Shown: in pieces, positions 39,356 to 47,231 of the stretch
Layout of the letters: each line of letters begins with the position of its first letter
Position numbering within the stretch: the first letter of the stretch is position 1
NCBI RefSeq assembly: GCF_006335115.1
Contig: NZ_VDMJ01000015.1
Span: 199,101 to 263,100 of the forward strand
Source: Streptomyces sp. NP160
GTDB taxonomy: Bacteria; Actinomycetota; Actinomycetes; Actinomycetales; Quadrisphaeraceae
Direction: 5' to 3'
DNA: 64,000 bases
Notes under the pieces: generated by a model
Seen by the model: the letters and a program-made list of their open reading frames with translations, nothing else
Told to the model about the DNA's origin: nothing
Databases searched by the model: none
Made by a program: the position numbers and the translations under genes

Positions 39356-41368
39356 TCAGGCGTGGCAGTGCCCCCCGTCTGCACCAGCGCCGTGCCCCCT
39401 CGGCGGTGCGACGTCGAGGGTGGGGTTCCTGTCGAAGAAGCCCGACGGCGTCAGGGAGAAGCCCACCGGGTCGCAGGGCATGACCGGCCAGTCCTCGGGG
39501 CGCGGCACGTGGTGGATCCCGAACACGTGCCACAGCACCACGTCGGTGGACTCCAGCGGCTCGTCGTCGGACACCCACCGGGACATGCCGGTGTCCTCGG
39601 CGGACTGCGTGGGGTTGTCGCCCGCGGGCCACAGCTCGTCGTCGTGGTGGCGGGTCACCCACACCGGGTTCCCGATGACGGGCGCTCGCCGGAACTGCGG
39701 CGCCTCGGGGTCGAAGAGGGCCGGGATCGCCGACGGCGTGTGGAGCGCGTACGCCACCGGGGCCCCGTGGGCGTTGCGGCGCTGGGGGTTGGTGACCTTC
39801 CACGTGCGGGCCGCGGCGGCGTTCGTGCTGCGGGCGGACTCGGCCTCGGAGCGCACCGGCGTCGTCCGGGTCGTCACGGCGAGTCCGTAGGGGTTGCCGG
39901 GGCCGACGGGCTCGGCCACCGAGTCGACCTCCACCACGGTGTTGGTGGGCGCAGCGCCGGGCGTCGACAGGTCCCTGTCGACGTCGAGGTCGAGCCTCGC
40001 CACGATGAAGTGCTGGTGGTTGGGCGCGTAGGTGCGCTCGTCCACGAGCACCCCGGTCGCCGGCGTCGCCTCACCGGGCGGAAGGGGGGTGGTGACCATG
40101 ATGCCCGTGGCGCGCACCTCGCAGCTGACCGCGCCGTCCTGGTGGAGGCGCCAGTAGACGAGGTACTCGTAGTTGGCCACCGTCGCGTGGAACGAGATGA
40201 CCATCACCCGCGCGCGGCGCACCGCGGCGCGGCCGCTGGCGTCGACGTGCTTCCACAGCACGCCGTCGTCCTCCTCGTGCAGGCAGATCGCGTTGGTCAC
40301 CGTGTACGGCTCGCCGCGGGAGTCGGTGAGCACCGCGTCGAGGTAGCGGATCTCGCCCAGGCAGTCGCACCCCAGCTCCAGCGAGGTGGTCATGTAGCCC
40401 AGGCCCCACTCGCCGATGTCGTAGGCGGTGCGGCGGTAGTGGTCGAACGAGGGGTCGCGGTAGGGGACGACCATCTCGGCGAAGGAGAGCCGGTGGCCGA
40501 CCGTGCGCCGCTGCTCGCCGTCCACCCAGTCGAGCTGGTGCAGGACGAGGCCCTCACGCGGGGTGAAGCCCAGGCGCACCTGCCAGCGGTCCCAGGTCAG
40601 CAGCCCGTCGACCACGGAGAAGCCGGGCCCGTCGGGCTGGGTGATGTCGAGCGGCGCCAGGGGCTCGCGGACGGTGAAGCCCGGCAGGACCGCCGGCAGC
40701 AGGTCCGCCTCGTACTCGCCGACGACGGCGGGTGAGGCGTCCACCGCACCGACCGCACGACGCGCCTCGTCGTCGTCCTCGTCGACCGCGAGCAGCTCGA
40801 AGGTGTTCATGTCGAGCACGAACTTCAGCCCGCTCACCGGGTGCGCGTAGGGCGAGCCGCTCGGCGTCTCGCGGCGCCACACGTCGGCCCACCCCAGGCG
40901 CCGGTCGCGCCACTGCTCGGGCATCACCTCGCGCCCGTAGGTCCAGGTGTCGAGGAGCACGAGGTCGAGGTCGGTGAGCCCGCGGGCCGCGAGCGCCTCG
41001 CGCACGCGGGGGTGGGCCTTGAGCGCCTCCTCGGCCTCGTGCCACTCGTCCACGGTGAAGTTGGGGACCTCGTCGGGCAGGTGCCGCCACTCGACCACGG
41101 CCTCGGCGCCGTCGCGGGCCAGGTCGGATACGGCCGTGTACGTGCGGTTGTCGGCGCGGTCCCACAGCACCGATCGGGTGCGGCGCGGCACCGGGTCGCC
41201 CTCGCGCCAGGCCAGCAGCTCCGCCTTGGGCGGCTCGGCGAGCGCGACCGACGCGAAGCGCATCGTCTCGGCCAGGTGGCCGCTGGCGGCGAGCAGCTCG
41301 CGGCTGCGGGTCAGCTCCGCAGCGCTCAGGGGCACCAGGGGGTGGCTCGGCGGCGGCGGAGTGCTCAC
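39356..41368 (-). CDS. Copper amine oxidase (primary-amine/tyramine oxidase type)
   Basis: Quinoprotein oxidising primary amines to aldehyde, NH3 and H2O2; 670 residues, normal for the family, without signal peptide so probably cytoplasmic. The topaquinone precursor Tyr is in VANYEYLVYW (N-Y-E). The catalytic base Asp is in FDHYRRTAYDIGEWGLGYM, copper ligands are the H-x-H in PNHQHFIVA and a C-terminal His in GIHHVPRPEDWPVMP. GTG 41368 is six bases after TAGGGT (41375-41380), whose TAG also forms the stop codon of the gene upstream. Phenethylamine or tyramine are typical substrates; unproven here. Confidence 0.95.
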   Translation of the reverse strand: MSTPPPPSHPLVPLSAAELTRSRELLAASGHLAETMRFASVALAEPPKAELLAWREGDPVPRRTRSVLWDRADNRTYTAVSDLARDGAEAVVEWRHLPDEVPNFTVDEWHEAEEALKAHPRVREALAARGLTDLDLVLLDTWTYGREVMPEQWRDRRLGWADVWRRETPSGSPYAHPVSGLKFVLDMNTFELLAVDEDDDEARRAVGAVDASPAVVGEYEADLLPAVLPGFTVREPLAPLDITQPDGPGFSVVDGLLTWDRWQVRLGFTPREGLVLHQLDWVDGEQRRTVGHRLSFAEMVVPYRDPSFDHYRRTAYDIGEWGLGYMTTSLELGCDCLGEIRYLDAVLTDSRGEPYTVTNAICLHEEDDGVLWKHVDASGRAAVRRARVMVISFHATVANYEYLVYWRLHQDGAVSCEVRATGIMVTTPLPPGEATPATGVLVDERTYAPNHQHFIVARLDLDVDRDLSTPGAAPTNTVVEVDSVAEPVGPGNPYGLAVTTRTTPVRSEAESARSTNAAAARTWKVTNPQRRNAHGAPVAYALHTPSAIPALFDPEAPQFRRAPVIGNPVWVTRHHDDELWPAGDNPTQSAEDTGMSRWVSDDEPLESTDVVLWHVFGIHHVPRPEDWPVMPCDPVGFSLTPSGFFDRNPTLDVAPPRGHGAGADGGHCHA

Positions 41369-41377
41369 GGGCGCACC

Positions 41378-42544
41378 CTAGGACGCCCCGGCAGCGGCTC
41401 CCAGCCCCGGGAGGTGGACGGGGAACACCCAGCGCCGTCCCGGGTGCTCGCTCGCGCCCCACAGCACCGAGCGGGGGTCGGTGGGATCGGCGGGGTCCAG
41501 GTCCTCGCAGCCCGGGGGCAGTGCGCCCCGGTGGGTGGCCCAGGCGCCGGGAGCGCCCACGTGCAGGTCGCCGCACCGGTCGTGGCCGGCGCTCGCGGAC
41601 AGCACCCACGTCGGCCCGGGCTGCCCGGGCTGCCCGGGCTGCCCGGGCTGCCCGGGCACCAGCGCCACGCCCTGCATCCGCGGCGGCTGTCCCGGGTGCA
41701 CGGCCAGGGGCTCGCCCAGGGGCAGTCCGGTGGCCTCGTCGAGGCGGTGCACCAGCAGGCGCGGCGCCCCGCCGGGGCCTCGCTGGCCGGCGCGCCGGTA
41801 CTCCCCGCTGACCAGCACCGCGGTGCCGTCCGCCAGGGCGCCCGCGCCGGTGAAGGAGAAGCGGAAGCGCGCCGCCCCCAGGCCGGCCCCGAGCAGCGGC
41901 GTGCGCACCGCGCGCCGCTGGGGCAGCACCCACGGTGCCGCGGCCCGGGCGGGGGAGCGGTGGAGGTCGTCGAGGGCGAAGACCCGCAGCCCCAGCAGGG
42001 TGTCCGCCACCAGCAGGAGCCGGCCCTCGGACGGGGAGGTGACCACGGCCAGGCCCCCGGCGTGCACGGGCACCGCTCCGAGCGGTCGCCACCACGCCAG
42101 CGGCCGCCGGTGGCCGACCACCAGCTCGACGTGCGCGTAGCGGGGCGCTCCGGGGTCGGACCTGTCGACCACGCTCAGGCGCGACCGCGGCACACGACGG
42201 CGCCACCAGGGCCCGCTGGCCCGCTCGTACCAGCCGACCAGCAGCACCCGGCCCCCGTCGACCGCCGCGACGCCCTGGGGCCACCAGGCCGGGTCGTGCG
42301 CGTCGGCCTGCGTCCAGGTGAGGCCGTCGCCGGTGAGGTCGCCGGGCAGCTCGTCCCCCGGGACGGTGCGCGCGGCGGCGCCGCCGCCGGAGCGCAGGTG
42401 CCCCAGCAGGCCGTCCAGCCCCTCGGCGTCCGCGGGGGAGCGGGGGCGGCGGGGCCGGGTGGCGCGCAGCGCCGCGCGGGCGGCGTGCGCCGGGGTCGGG
42501 CCGGCGGCGCCGGTGTCGTCGGTGTCGTCGGCAGCGGGGACCAC
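41378..42544 (-). CDS. Hypothetical beta-propeller-like protein with PGQ repeats
   Basis: About 388 residues, not assigned to a family. Repeating short beta strands (GVAAVDGGRVLLVGWYE, GLAVVTSPSEGRLLLVADTLLGLRVFALDDL, GTAVLVSGEYRRAG, ...) suggest a beta-propeller. A run of Pro-Gly-Gln triplets, encoded by 9-bp tandem repeats, lies near the C-terminal third. GTG 42544 lies 7 nt after CAGGCT (minus strand) and is preferred over ATG 42646. Its TAG stop is inside the -10 box of the amine oxidase promoter, so the two genes are tightly packed and may be functionally linked. Confidence 0.6.
   Translation of the reverse strand: MVPAADDTDDTGAAGPTPAHAARAALRATRPRRPRSPADAEGLDGLLGHLRSGGGAAARTVPGDELPGDLTGDGLTWTQADAHDPAWWPQGVAAVDGGRVLLVGWYERASGPWWRRRVPRSRLSVVDRSDPGAPRYAHVELVVGHRRPLAWWRPLGAVPVHAGGLAVVTSPSEGRLLLVADTLLGLRVFALDDLHRSPARAAAPWVLPQRRAVRTPLLGAGLGAARFRFSFTGAGALADGTAVLVSGEYRRAGQRGPGGAPRLLVHRLDEATGLPLGEPLAVHPGQPPRMQGVALVPGQPGQPGQPGQPGPTWVLSASAGHDRCGDLHVGAPGAWATHRGALPPGCEDLDPADPTDPRSVLWGASEHPGRRWVFPVHLPGLGAAAGAS
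41615..41657. repeat. 9-bp tandem repeat inside a coding region
   Basis: Nearly five copies of CCCGGGCTG, in frame, encoding (Pro-Gly-Gln)n on the minus strand. Such a run is prone to slippage in multiples of one triplet set and to sequencing error. Confidence 0.9.
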
Positions 42545-42695
42545 GGCCTCCAGCCTGCTCGCCGTGGACGAGGGTCGCCCGCCCGGACGCCCGGACGCCC
42601 GGGCCACCCGGCAGGGCGGTGGAGTCGTCTGCCGATCGGGGGCCACGACGGCGTGGCCGCCGTGGCGGCGGCGCGGGGACGGTCAGGCTCCTCCC

Positions 42696-43361
42696 GTGCC
42701 GACGGTCGAGCAGGGGTCTTCGGGGCGCGGTGACCGCGCCTGGTGGACCCTGCCCGCCGGGCTGGTGCTGCTCGCCGTGGCGGCCTTCCTGGGGCGCGAC
42801 GCCGTGGCGCACGCGTGGCACTGGCTGGGCTGGTGGCACTGGGTGGTGCTCCCGATGCTCCTGGCGCTGGTGGGGGTCTGCGCCGCCCTCCTGCGGCCGC
42901 CGCCCACGCCCGCCGAGCTCGACGCCGAGGCCAGGCGGCAGCTGGAGGAGGCCCGGGCCGCCGTGCGGACCGAGGCCGAGGCGCTCCCGGACCTGACACC
43001 GCAGCAGTTCGTGCTCCTGGTCAGCCGCACGCTGCGCCGGGACGGGTGGACCGACGCGCACGTCGACCCGCGCGACCCGTCCGGGATGCTCGTGGTGGCC
43101 CGCCGCGGCGGGTCGAGCCTGCTGGTCCGGTGCCACCACGACCCGGTCAAGCGGGTGGTGCCCGTGGAGGTGGCCGAGCTGGTCGGTGCCCGGGCGTCCT
43201 ACCCGGGCGCCATCACCGTCATCGCCACCAGCACGGACTTCGCCGTGAACGCGCTCGTCTCCGCCCGTGACTTCGGTGTGGTGCCCATGGACGGCGAGGA
43301 CGTCAGCCGCTGGCTCGCGCTGGGCGCGTCCGCCTGGCCCGCGACGGCCTCGGCCGACTGA
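42696..43361 (+). CDS. Membrane protein with degenerate Mrr/restriction-endonuclease-like domain
   Basis: 221 residues. Two hydrophobic helices (about 14-32 and 40-66) are followed by a coiled linker and a domain resembling Mrr_cat (LTPQQFVLLVSRTLRRDGW ... GMLVVARRGGSSLLVRCHHD ... VVPVEVAELVGA ... FAVNALVSARDFGVVPMDGEDVSRWL). In active Mrr domains the core reads G-x-D and Q-x-K; here these positions are Leu and Arg/His, so nuclease activity is probably lost. GTG 42696 is six bases after CAGGCT. Function unknown; perhaps a DNA-binding or scaffold role at the membrane. Confidence 0.65.
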   Translation: MPTVEQGSSGRGDRAWWTLPAGLVLLAVAAFLGRDAVAHAWHWLGWWHWVVLPMLLALVGVCAALLRPPPTPAELDAEARRQLEEARAAVRTEAEALPDLTPQQFVLLVSRTLRRDGWTDAHVDPRDPSGMLVVARRGGSSLLVRCHHDPVKRVVPVEVAELVGARASYPGAITVIATSTDFAVNALVSARDFGVVPMDGEDVSRWLALGASAWPATASAD

Positions 43362-43372
43362 CCCCTCGGAGT

Positions 43373-43676
43373 GTGACGCTGAGCGACGTCGCTCTGCGTC
43401 CTGCTCGCTTCCACCGGGTTTTCAACGGCACCAGCTGGACCGTCCGCACCGGGGTCGCCTCGGCCGACGGGGTCTCCTTCGAGTCCGTGGACTGGCCCGG
43501 CCACTACCTGTCGGCGCCGGCCGGCGGTGGCGCCGTGACCATGGCGCGGGACGACCGAGGTGCTCCGGCACGCCGGCTTCCAGTTCTACGCGCAGCAGGC
43601 CGACGCCAGCGACCTCGGCAAGGCCGACTCCACCTCCACGGTCAGCACGGGGCTCCCGCCCGCGCCGCGCCAGTGA
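43373..43676 (+). pseudogene. AbfB-like (arabinose-binding) domain fragment with frameshift
   Basis: The first frame encodes SDGVSFESVDWPGHYLSAP-like beta-trefoil sequence typical of AbfB domains, up to ARDD near 43555. One base later (+1 frame) it continues EVLRHAGFQFYAQQADASDLGKAD..., with a stop at 43674-43676. Together these would make about 100 residues; no catalytic domain is present. GTG 43373 directly follows the previous stop. It looks like a decayed remnant of a secreted carbohydrate-active protein, or a sequencing indel in a small standalone domain. Confidence 0.6.
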
Positions 43677-43699
43677 CCTCCCGGCGCTGACGCTCCACC

Positions 43700-43735
43700 G
43701 ACGCCCGCCCCGATCTCCGGACCCGGGCGGGCGTC
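43700..43735. terminator. Hairpin at convergent gene ends
   Basis: GACGCCCGCCC (43700-43710) and GGGCGGGCGTC (43725-43735), perfect 11-bp stem. It overlaps the stop codon of the minus-strand methyltransferase and follows the AbfB fragment, so it may work in both directions. Confidence 0.65.
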
Positions 43736-44369
43736 ACTGGGTCCGGAGCACCAGCACCGCGTAGCCGTCGCCACCGGTCAGCGGGTCGCCGCCCCACGTC
43801 GACCACTGCTGCCGCGGCTCCAGCCCCGCCACCCCGAAGACCTCCAGGACGACGGCGAGGGGCACGGCGTCGCAGCCCTCGGGCAGGTGGTCGGCGTCCA
43901 GCCCGAAGCCGGCCACGAGCAGCCCGCCCGGCCGCAGCAGCTGCGCGCACCGCTGCGCGGCGCTGGCCAGCGAGCCCGCCAGGAACGGCACGACGTTCCC
44001 GGCCAGCAGCACCGCGTCGAAGCACCCACCGGTCTCCCGGGGCTCGAGCTCGGCCAGGTCCGCCACCAGCCACGGGAGGTCGGGGTGCTCGCGGCGCGCG
44101 ACCTCCACCATCGCCGCGTCGGCGTCGCAGCCGACCACGTCGTAGCCAGCTTCCGACAGCCGCGCGGCCACGCGCCCGGTGCCGCAGCCGGCGTCGAGCA
44201 CCCGCGCGGGGGGCAGCAGGAGGCGCTGCACGCACCGCGCCTCGCCGTCGACGTCCTGCCCGTCCGCCGCCAGCGCCCGGAAGCGCTCGGCGTAGGCGTC
44301 GGCGTAGCCCGGTCCGTGCTGCGCCGTGGCGACCCGCCGCCACAGCGCCGCGGCGTCCGCCGCTGTCAT
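43734..44369 (-). CDS. Class I SAM-dependent methyltransferase
   Basis: 211 residues with the SAM fold: motif I VLDAGCGTGRVAARL, acidic residue of motif II in VVGCDADAAMV, motif III region LPWLVADLAELE and post-motif FDAVLLAGNVVPFLA. Substrate unknown. ATG 44369 has GGAGGGAG 5 nt upstream; the open frame further upstream is antisense to the neighbouring gene and lacks similarity. Confidence 0.85.
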   Translation of the reverse strand: MTAADAAALWRRVATAQHGPGYADAYAERFRALAADGQDVDGEARCVQRLLLPPARVLDAGCGTGRVAARLSEAGYDVVGCDADAAMVEVARREHPDLPWLVADLAELEPRETGGCFDAVLLAGNVVPFLAGSLASAAQRCAQLLRPGGLLVAGFGLDADHLPEGCDAVPLAVVLEVFGVAGLEPRQQWSTWGGDPLTGGDGYAVLVLRTQ

Positions 44370-44525
44370 CGAGCTCCCTCCGGCCGCGGCGACGGCCGCC
44401 CGCGCTGGTGCGGGGCCAGGGCCAGCTGGCCGGTCTCTTCGCCGCACCGGTGCTGGGAGAGCAGCGCGAGCCTCACCGCGCCAGCCTCCCAGCCGAGGGG
44501 CTTGCTGCGGGAGCGGGACGAGCGG

Positions 44526-45094
44526 ATGATCACGCTGGTGCGCTCGACGGGCTTCCACGGGACCGGCAGCGGCGACGAGCCGACCCGCGAGCAGCGCGAG
44601 CGCACCGAGCGCTGGGTCCGGCGACGCCAGGAGCCGGAGAACGAGGTGCCGGTGCCGGTGGCTCTGCCGCCCGCGGTGGTCCGGACCGACGAGGTCGCGG
44701 TGGTGCTCAGCGGCTTCCAGGCGTCCAGCAGCGGCTTCGCCTTCGTGCTGACGGTGCTCCTGCGCCACGACCCCGGCCACCGCAGCGACGTCTTCGGCCA
44801 GATCACCGGTCACGCACCGTGGGGCGAGGCGCTCCTGCTGGGCTTGGAGGTGGCGGGCGCCGCTACGACCAGCGCTACTGGGTGGCGCCGCTGCCGCCGC
44901 CGGGCCCGGTGCGCTTCGTGGTCCGGTGGGACGCGCAGGGCGTGCCCGAGGCCACCGCTGAGGTGGACGGTGCCGCCATCGCCCGTGCGGGCGCCGGGGC
45001 CGAGGAGCTCTGGCCGTGGGAGCCGGCGCCCGAGCAGCCCTGGGACCCGCCCGCGCCCGACCTCCCCGACGACGGGTGGTTCTCCCGGGGCTGA
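44526..45094 (+). pseudogene. Hypothetical gene interrupted by a frameshift
   Basis: ATG 44526 opens a frame (MITLVRSTGFHGTGSGD ... VVRTDEVAVVLSGFQASSSGFAFVLTVLLR ... LLLGLEV) that turns into Arg/Cys-rich text near 44850. In another frame the protein continues GGRRYDQRYWVAPLPPPGPVRFVVRWDAQGV... to a TGA at 45092-45094. Both halves have natural composition and read as one about 188-residue protein, so a single indel at 44845-44860 has split it. The protein is not recognised beyond being a conserved-looking actinobacterial type. Confidence 0.6.
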
Positions 45095-45319
45095 CCTGGC
45101 GCGGCCATGACGCGACCCCCCCGGCCGCCTGGCTCCTGGAGAGCAGGTGCGCGGCACGGCGGCACGGGGCGAGGGTGCCGGGGTGCTGGCCGTGCACGAC
45201 GCCGACGAGCGGGGGTGCCCAGCGGCGCCGCGGGGGCCGCCGGCTCCGCGGCGTCGTCGGGGCGCTGCTCGCCACCTGCGGGATGACGGCCCGCTGACGA
45301 ACACCCGTCTCAAGCCTGG
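45095..45319. other. Interval without supported gene
   Basis: About 225 bp between the frameshifted gene and the ANTAR regulator promoter region. Open frames exist in several phases but are Arg/Ala/Gly-rich shadows. No hairpin or RNA gene was recognised. Confidence 0.4.
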
Positions 45320-45362
45320 GAGCCACCTGGCACAATGGGCGAGCATCGAAACCAGGTGGCTC
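45320..45362. promoter_or_regulatory. 11-bp inverted repeat at the ANTAR regulator promoter
   Basis: GAGCCACCTGG (45320-45330) and CCAGGTGGCTC (45352-45362) are perfect complements 21 nt apart. CACAAT (45331-45336) between them is the best -10 box for the gene starting at 45386, placing the arms around the -10 and transcription start. This arrangement suits a dimeric repressor or a 5'-end RNA hairpin. Confidence 0.6.
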
Positions 45363-45385
45363 CGTCCGTCGGAGGGCGATCCCTG

Positions 45386-46726
45386 GTGTCCGCGCAGTCC
45401 TCATCCACCCCGTCGTCGTCCGCGTCGCCGGTCGAGCTCCTCGAGCTGCGCGTGCAGCGGCTCACCGAGGAGCTGGCGGCCGCCGACCGGGAGCTCGCCG
45501 CCCAGCAGCGCGACGTCGAGGTGATGGCCGCGCGGCGCGAGGCGGCTCGTGAGGCGGCCCGGCAGCTCGTGCACGCGCTGCCCGCTCCGGTCATCACCAC
45601 CGACGCCGACGGCGGCATCGAGCACTCCAACCCCGCGGCCTCGGCGCTCCTCGCGGTGCCGTCCGCCGCTCTGGTGAGCACGCCCGTGCAGGCGTTCGTG
45701 GCCACCGAGGACCGGCCGCTGGTCCGCTCGCTGCTCTCGCGCGCCGGGCGGGAGGGCACGGTGACCGCGCGGCTGCGGCTGCAGCCGCGGGAGGGCCAGG
45801 TGCGCGAGGTGCACGCCGTCGTGTCCTCCTGCACCGAGGTCCTGCAGCGGCGGCTGGTGGTGCTCCTGCCGGTGGCCGGGCCCGTCCAGGCGGGTGTCCG
45901 GCCCGAGGGACCCGGCAGCGCCACCCCCGCGCCGGACGGCGCTCCGCCCGCGCCCGCGCGCCGAGGGGCGGCAGGGCCCGAGGTCCTGCGGTCCCTGGGG
46001 AACCTCGTCGAGCTCGCGGTCAGCGGTGCCCCGGGGCACCAGCTCCTCGCCGCGGTGGCGGCGGCGGCCGTGGCGGCGGTGCCGGGCGCGACCTCGGGCA
46101 GCGCCAGCACCGGCGACCCCGCCCAGCCCACCGACAGCGCGGCGGACTCCGCCGAGGCCCAGGCCGTGGACGGCGCGCAGTGGGCGGCCGACGAGGGGCC
46201 GGCCCTCCTGGCGCACAGCACCGGTGAGGCGGTGTGGACCTCCGACGTCTCCGCTGACGAGCGCTGGCCCCGGCTGGCGATGCGCACCGCCGGCGGAGGG
46301 GTGCGGTCTGCGGTGTCCGTGCCCCTGCGCGACGGCGACCGCGTCACGGGGGTGGTGAGCGCCTACAGCAGCTCCGGCGCCGAGCTGGACGCCCAGCGGG
46401 CCGAGGCCTACGCCGCCGCGGCGTCCGCCGTCCTGTCCGCGGCCCGGCGCACCGCCGACCTCGTGGCGGAGGTGGAGAACCTCAAGCTCGCCATGCAGTC
46501 CCGGGCGGCCATCGAGCAGGCCAAGGGGGCGGTGGCCAGCCGACTCGACTGCACGGTGGAGGAGGCGTTCGCGGCGATGGTCGTCATGAGCCAGGACCGG
46601 AACGTCAAGGTGCGCGACATCGGGCTGCTGGTCGCGGCGTCCCCGGGTGACAGGTCGCTGGACGAGCCGCTGCGCGTGGCGCTCGAGCGGGCGCGCCAGC
46701 GCTCCACCGGTCGCCCGAGGGCGTGA
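45386..46726 (+). CDS. PAS/GAF-ANTAR transcription antitermination regulator
   Basis: 446 residues: N-terminal coiled coil (about 12-55), PAS-like domain (LVHALPAPVITTDADGGIEHSNPAASALL), GAF domain (about 205-365), and C-terminal ANTAR RNA-binding domain (LVAEVENLKLAMQSRAAIEQAKGAVASRLDCTVEEAFAAMVVMSQDRNVKVRDIGLLV). ANTAR proteins bind paired RNA hairpins to prevent termination. GTG 45386 is preferred because GGAGGG lies 9 nt upstream and the promoter repeat precedes it; ATG 45335, inside that repeat, is the alternative and adds 17 residues. No membrane segment, so the sensor is cytosolic. Confidence 0.88.
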   Translation: MSAQSSSTPSSSASPVELLELRVQRLTEELAAADRELAAQQRDVEVMAARREAAREAARQLVHALPAPVITTDADGGIEHSNPAASALLAVPSAALVSTPVQAFVATEDRPLVRSLLSRAGREGTVTARLRLQPREGQVREVHAVVSSCTEVLQRRLVVLLPVAGPVQAGVRPEGPGSATPAPDGAPPAPARRGAAGPEVLRSLGNLVELAVSGAPGHQLLAAVAAAAVAAVPGATSGSASTGDPAQPTDSAADSAEAQAVDGAQWAADEGPALLAHSTGEAVWTSDVSADERWPRLAMRTAGGGVRSAVSVPLRDGDRVTGVVSAYSSSGAELDAQRAEAYAAAASAVLSAARRTADLVAEVENLKLAMQSRAAIEQAKGAVASRLDCTVEEAFAAMVVMSQDRNVKVRDIGLLVAASPGDRSLDEPLRVALERARQRSTGRPRA

Positions 46727-46736
46727 GGCGGGGGGC

Positions 46737-47081
46737 TCAGCCGACGCGGCGCGGTCGCAGCACCGCTGCGGCGGCGGCGGCCGCCACGTCGGTGGTCTCC
46801 AGGGCCAGGGTGAAGTCGAGGACGTCGTCCCAGCTGATGGTGGAGCCGGTGTGCTCCTCCAGGGCCTCGGCCGGCACCGACCAGTGCTCGGCGGGCACCC
46901 CGCCGGTGGTCAGCAGGCGGACGACGTCGTCGGTGGCGTGCTTGCGCACCTCGTCGGTGCAGTCCGGGCAGCCGAACGCGTAGAAGCTCCACGCCGAGAC
47001 CGTGCAGACGACCAGTCGCACCTGGGGCGGGGTCAGCTCGACGTCGCCGCAGGTGGGGCAGGAGGCCTTGATGGTCGTCAT
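46737..47081 (-). CDS. Small zinc-ribbon protein of unknown function
   Basis: 114 residues. Two C-x2-C pairs, CPTCG near residue 8 and CPDC near 38, could bind one zinc ion; the rest is acidic with a WDDVLDFTLALE segment. Not recognised further. It converges with the ANTAR regulator gene, the stop codons being 11 nt apart. ATG 47081 starts the conserved-looking TTIKASCPTCG text; AAGGA lies 11 nt upstream. Confidence 0.65.
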   Translation of the reverse strand: MTTIKASCPTCGDVELTPPQVRLVVCTVSAWSFYAFGCPDCTDEVRKHATDDVVRLLTTGGVPAEHWSVPAEALEEHTGSTISWDDVLDFTLALETTDVAAAAAAAVLRPRRVG

Positions 47082-47231
47082 GTGAGGGTGGGTCCTTCCG
47101 GCGCGGTGCACACCCCGTCTCCTCGGGGGTACTCACTGCGTCGGGACGTCCGCGACCGACCTTGAGCCCGCGGACCCGCCGTCCTCGCCGGGTTTGAGCG
47201 TCACCCTCCGTCCGGCCCGCGCCGGCCGCCC

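Noticed and set aside
41615..41657. Possible CRISPR or non-coding tandem array
   Set aside because: Units are 9 bp without spacers and lie in frame within a gene.
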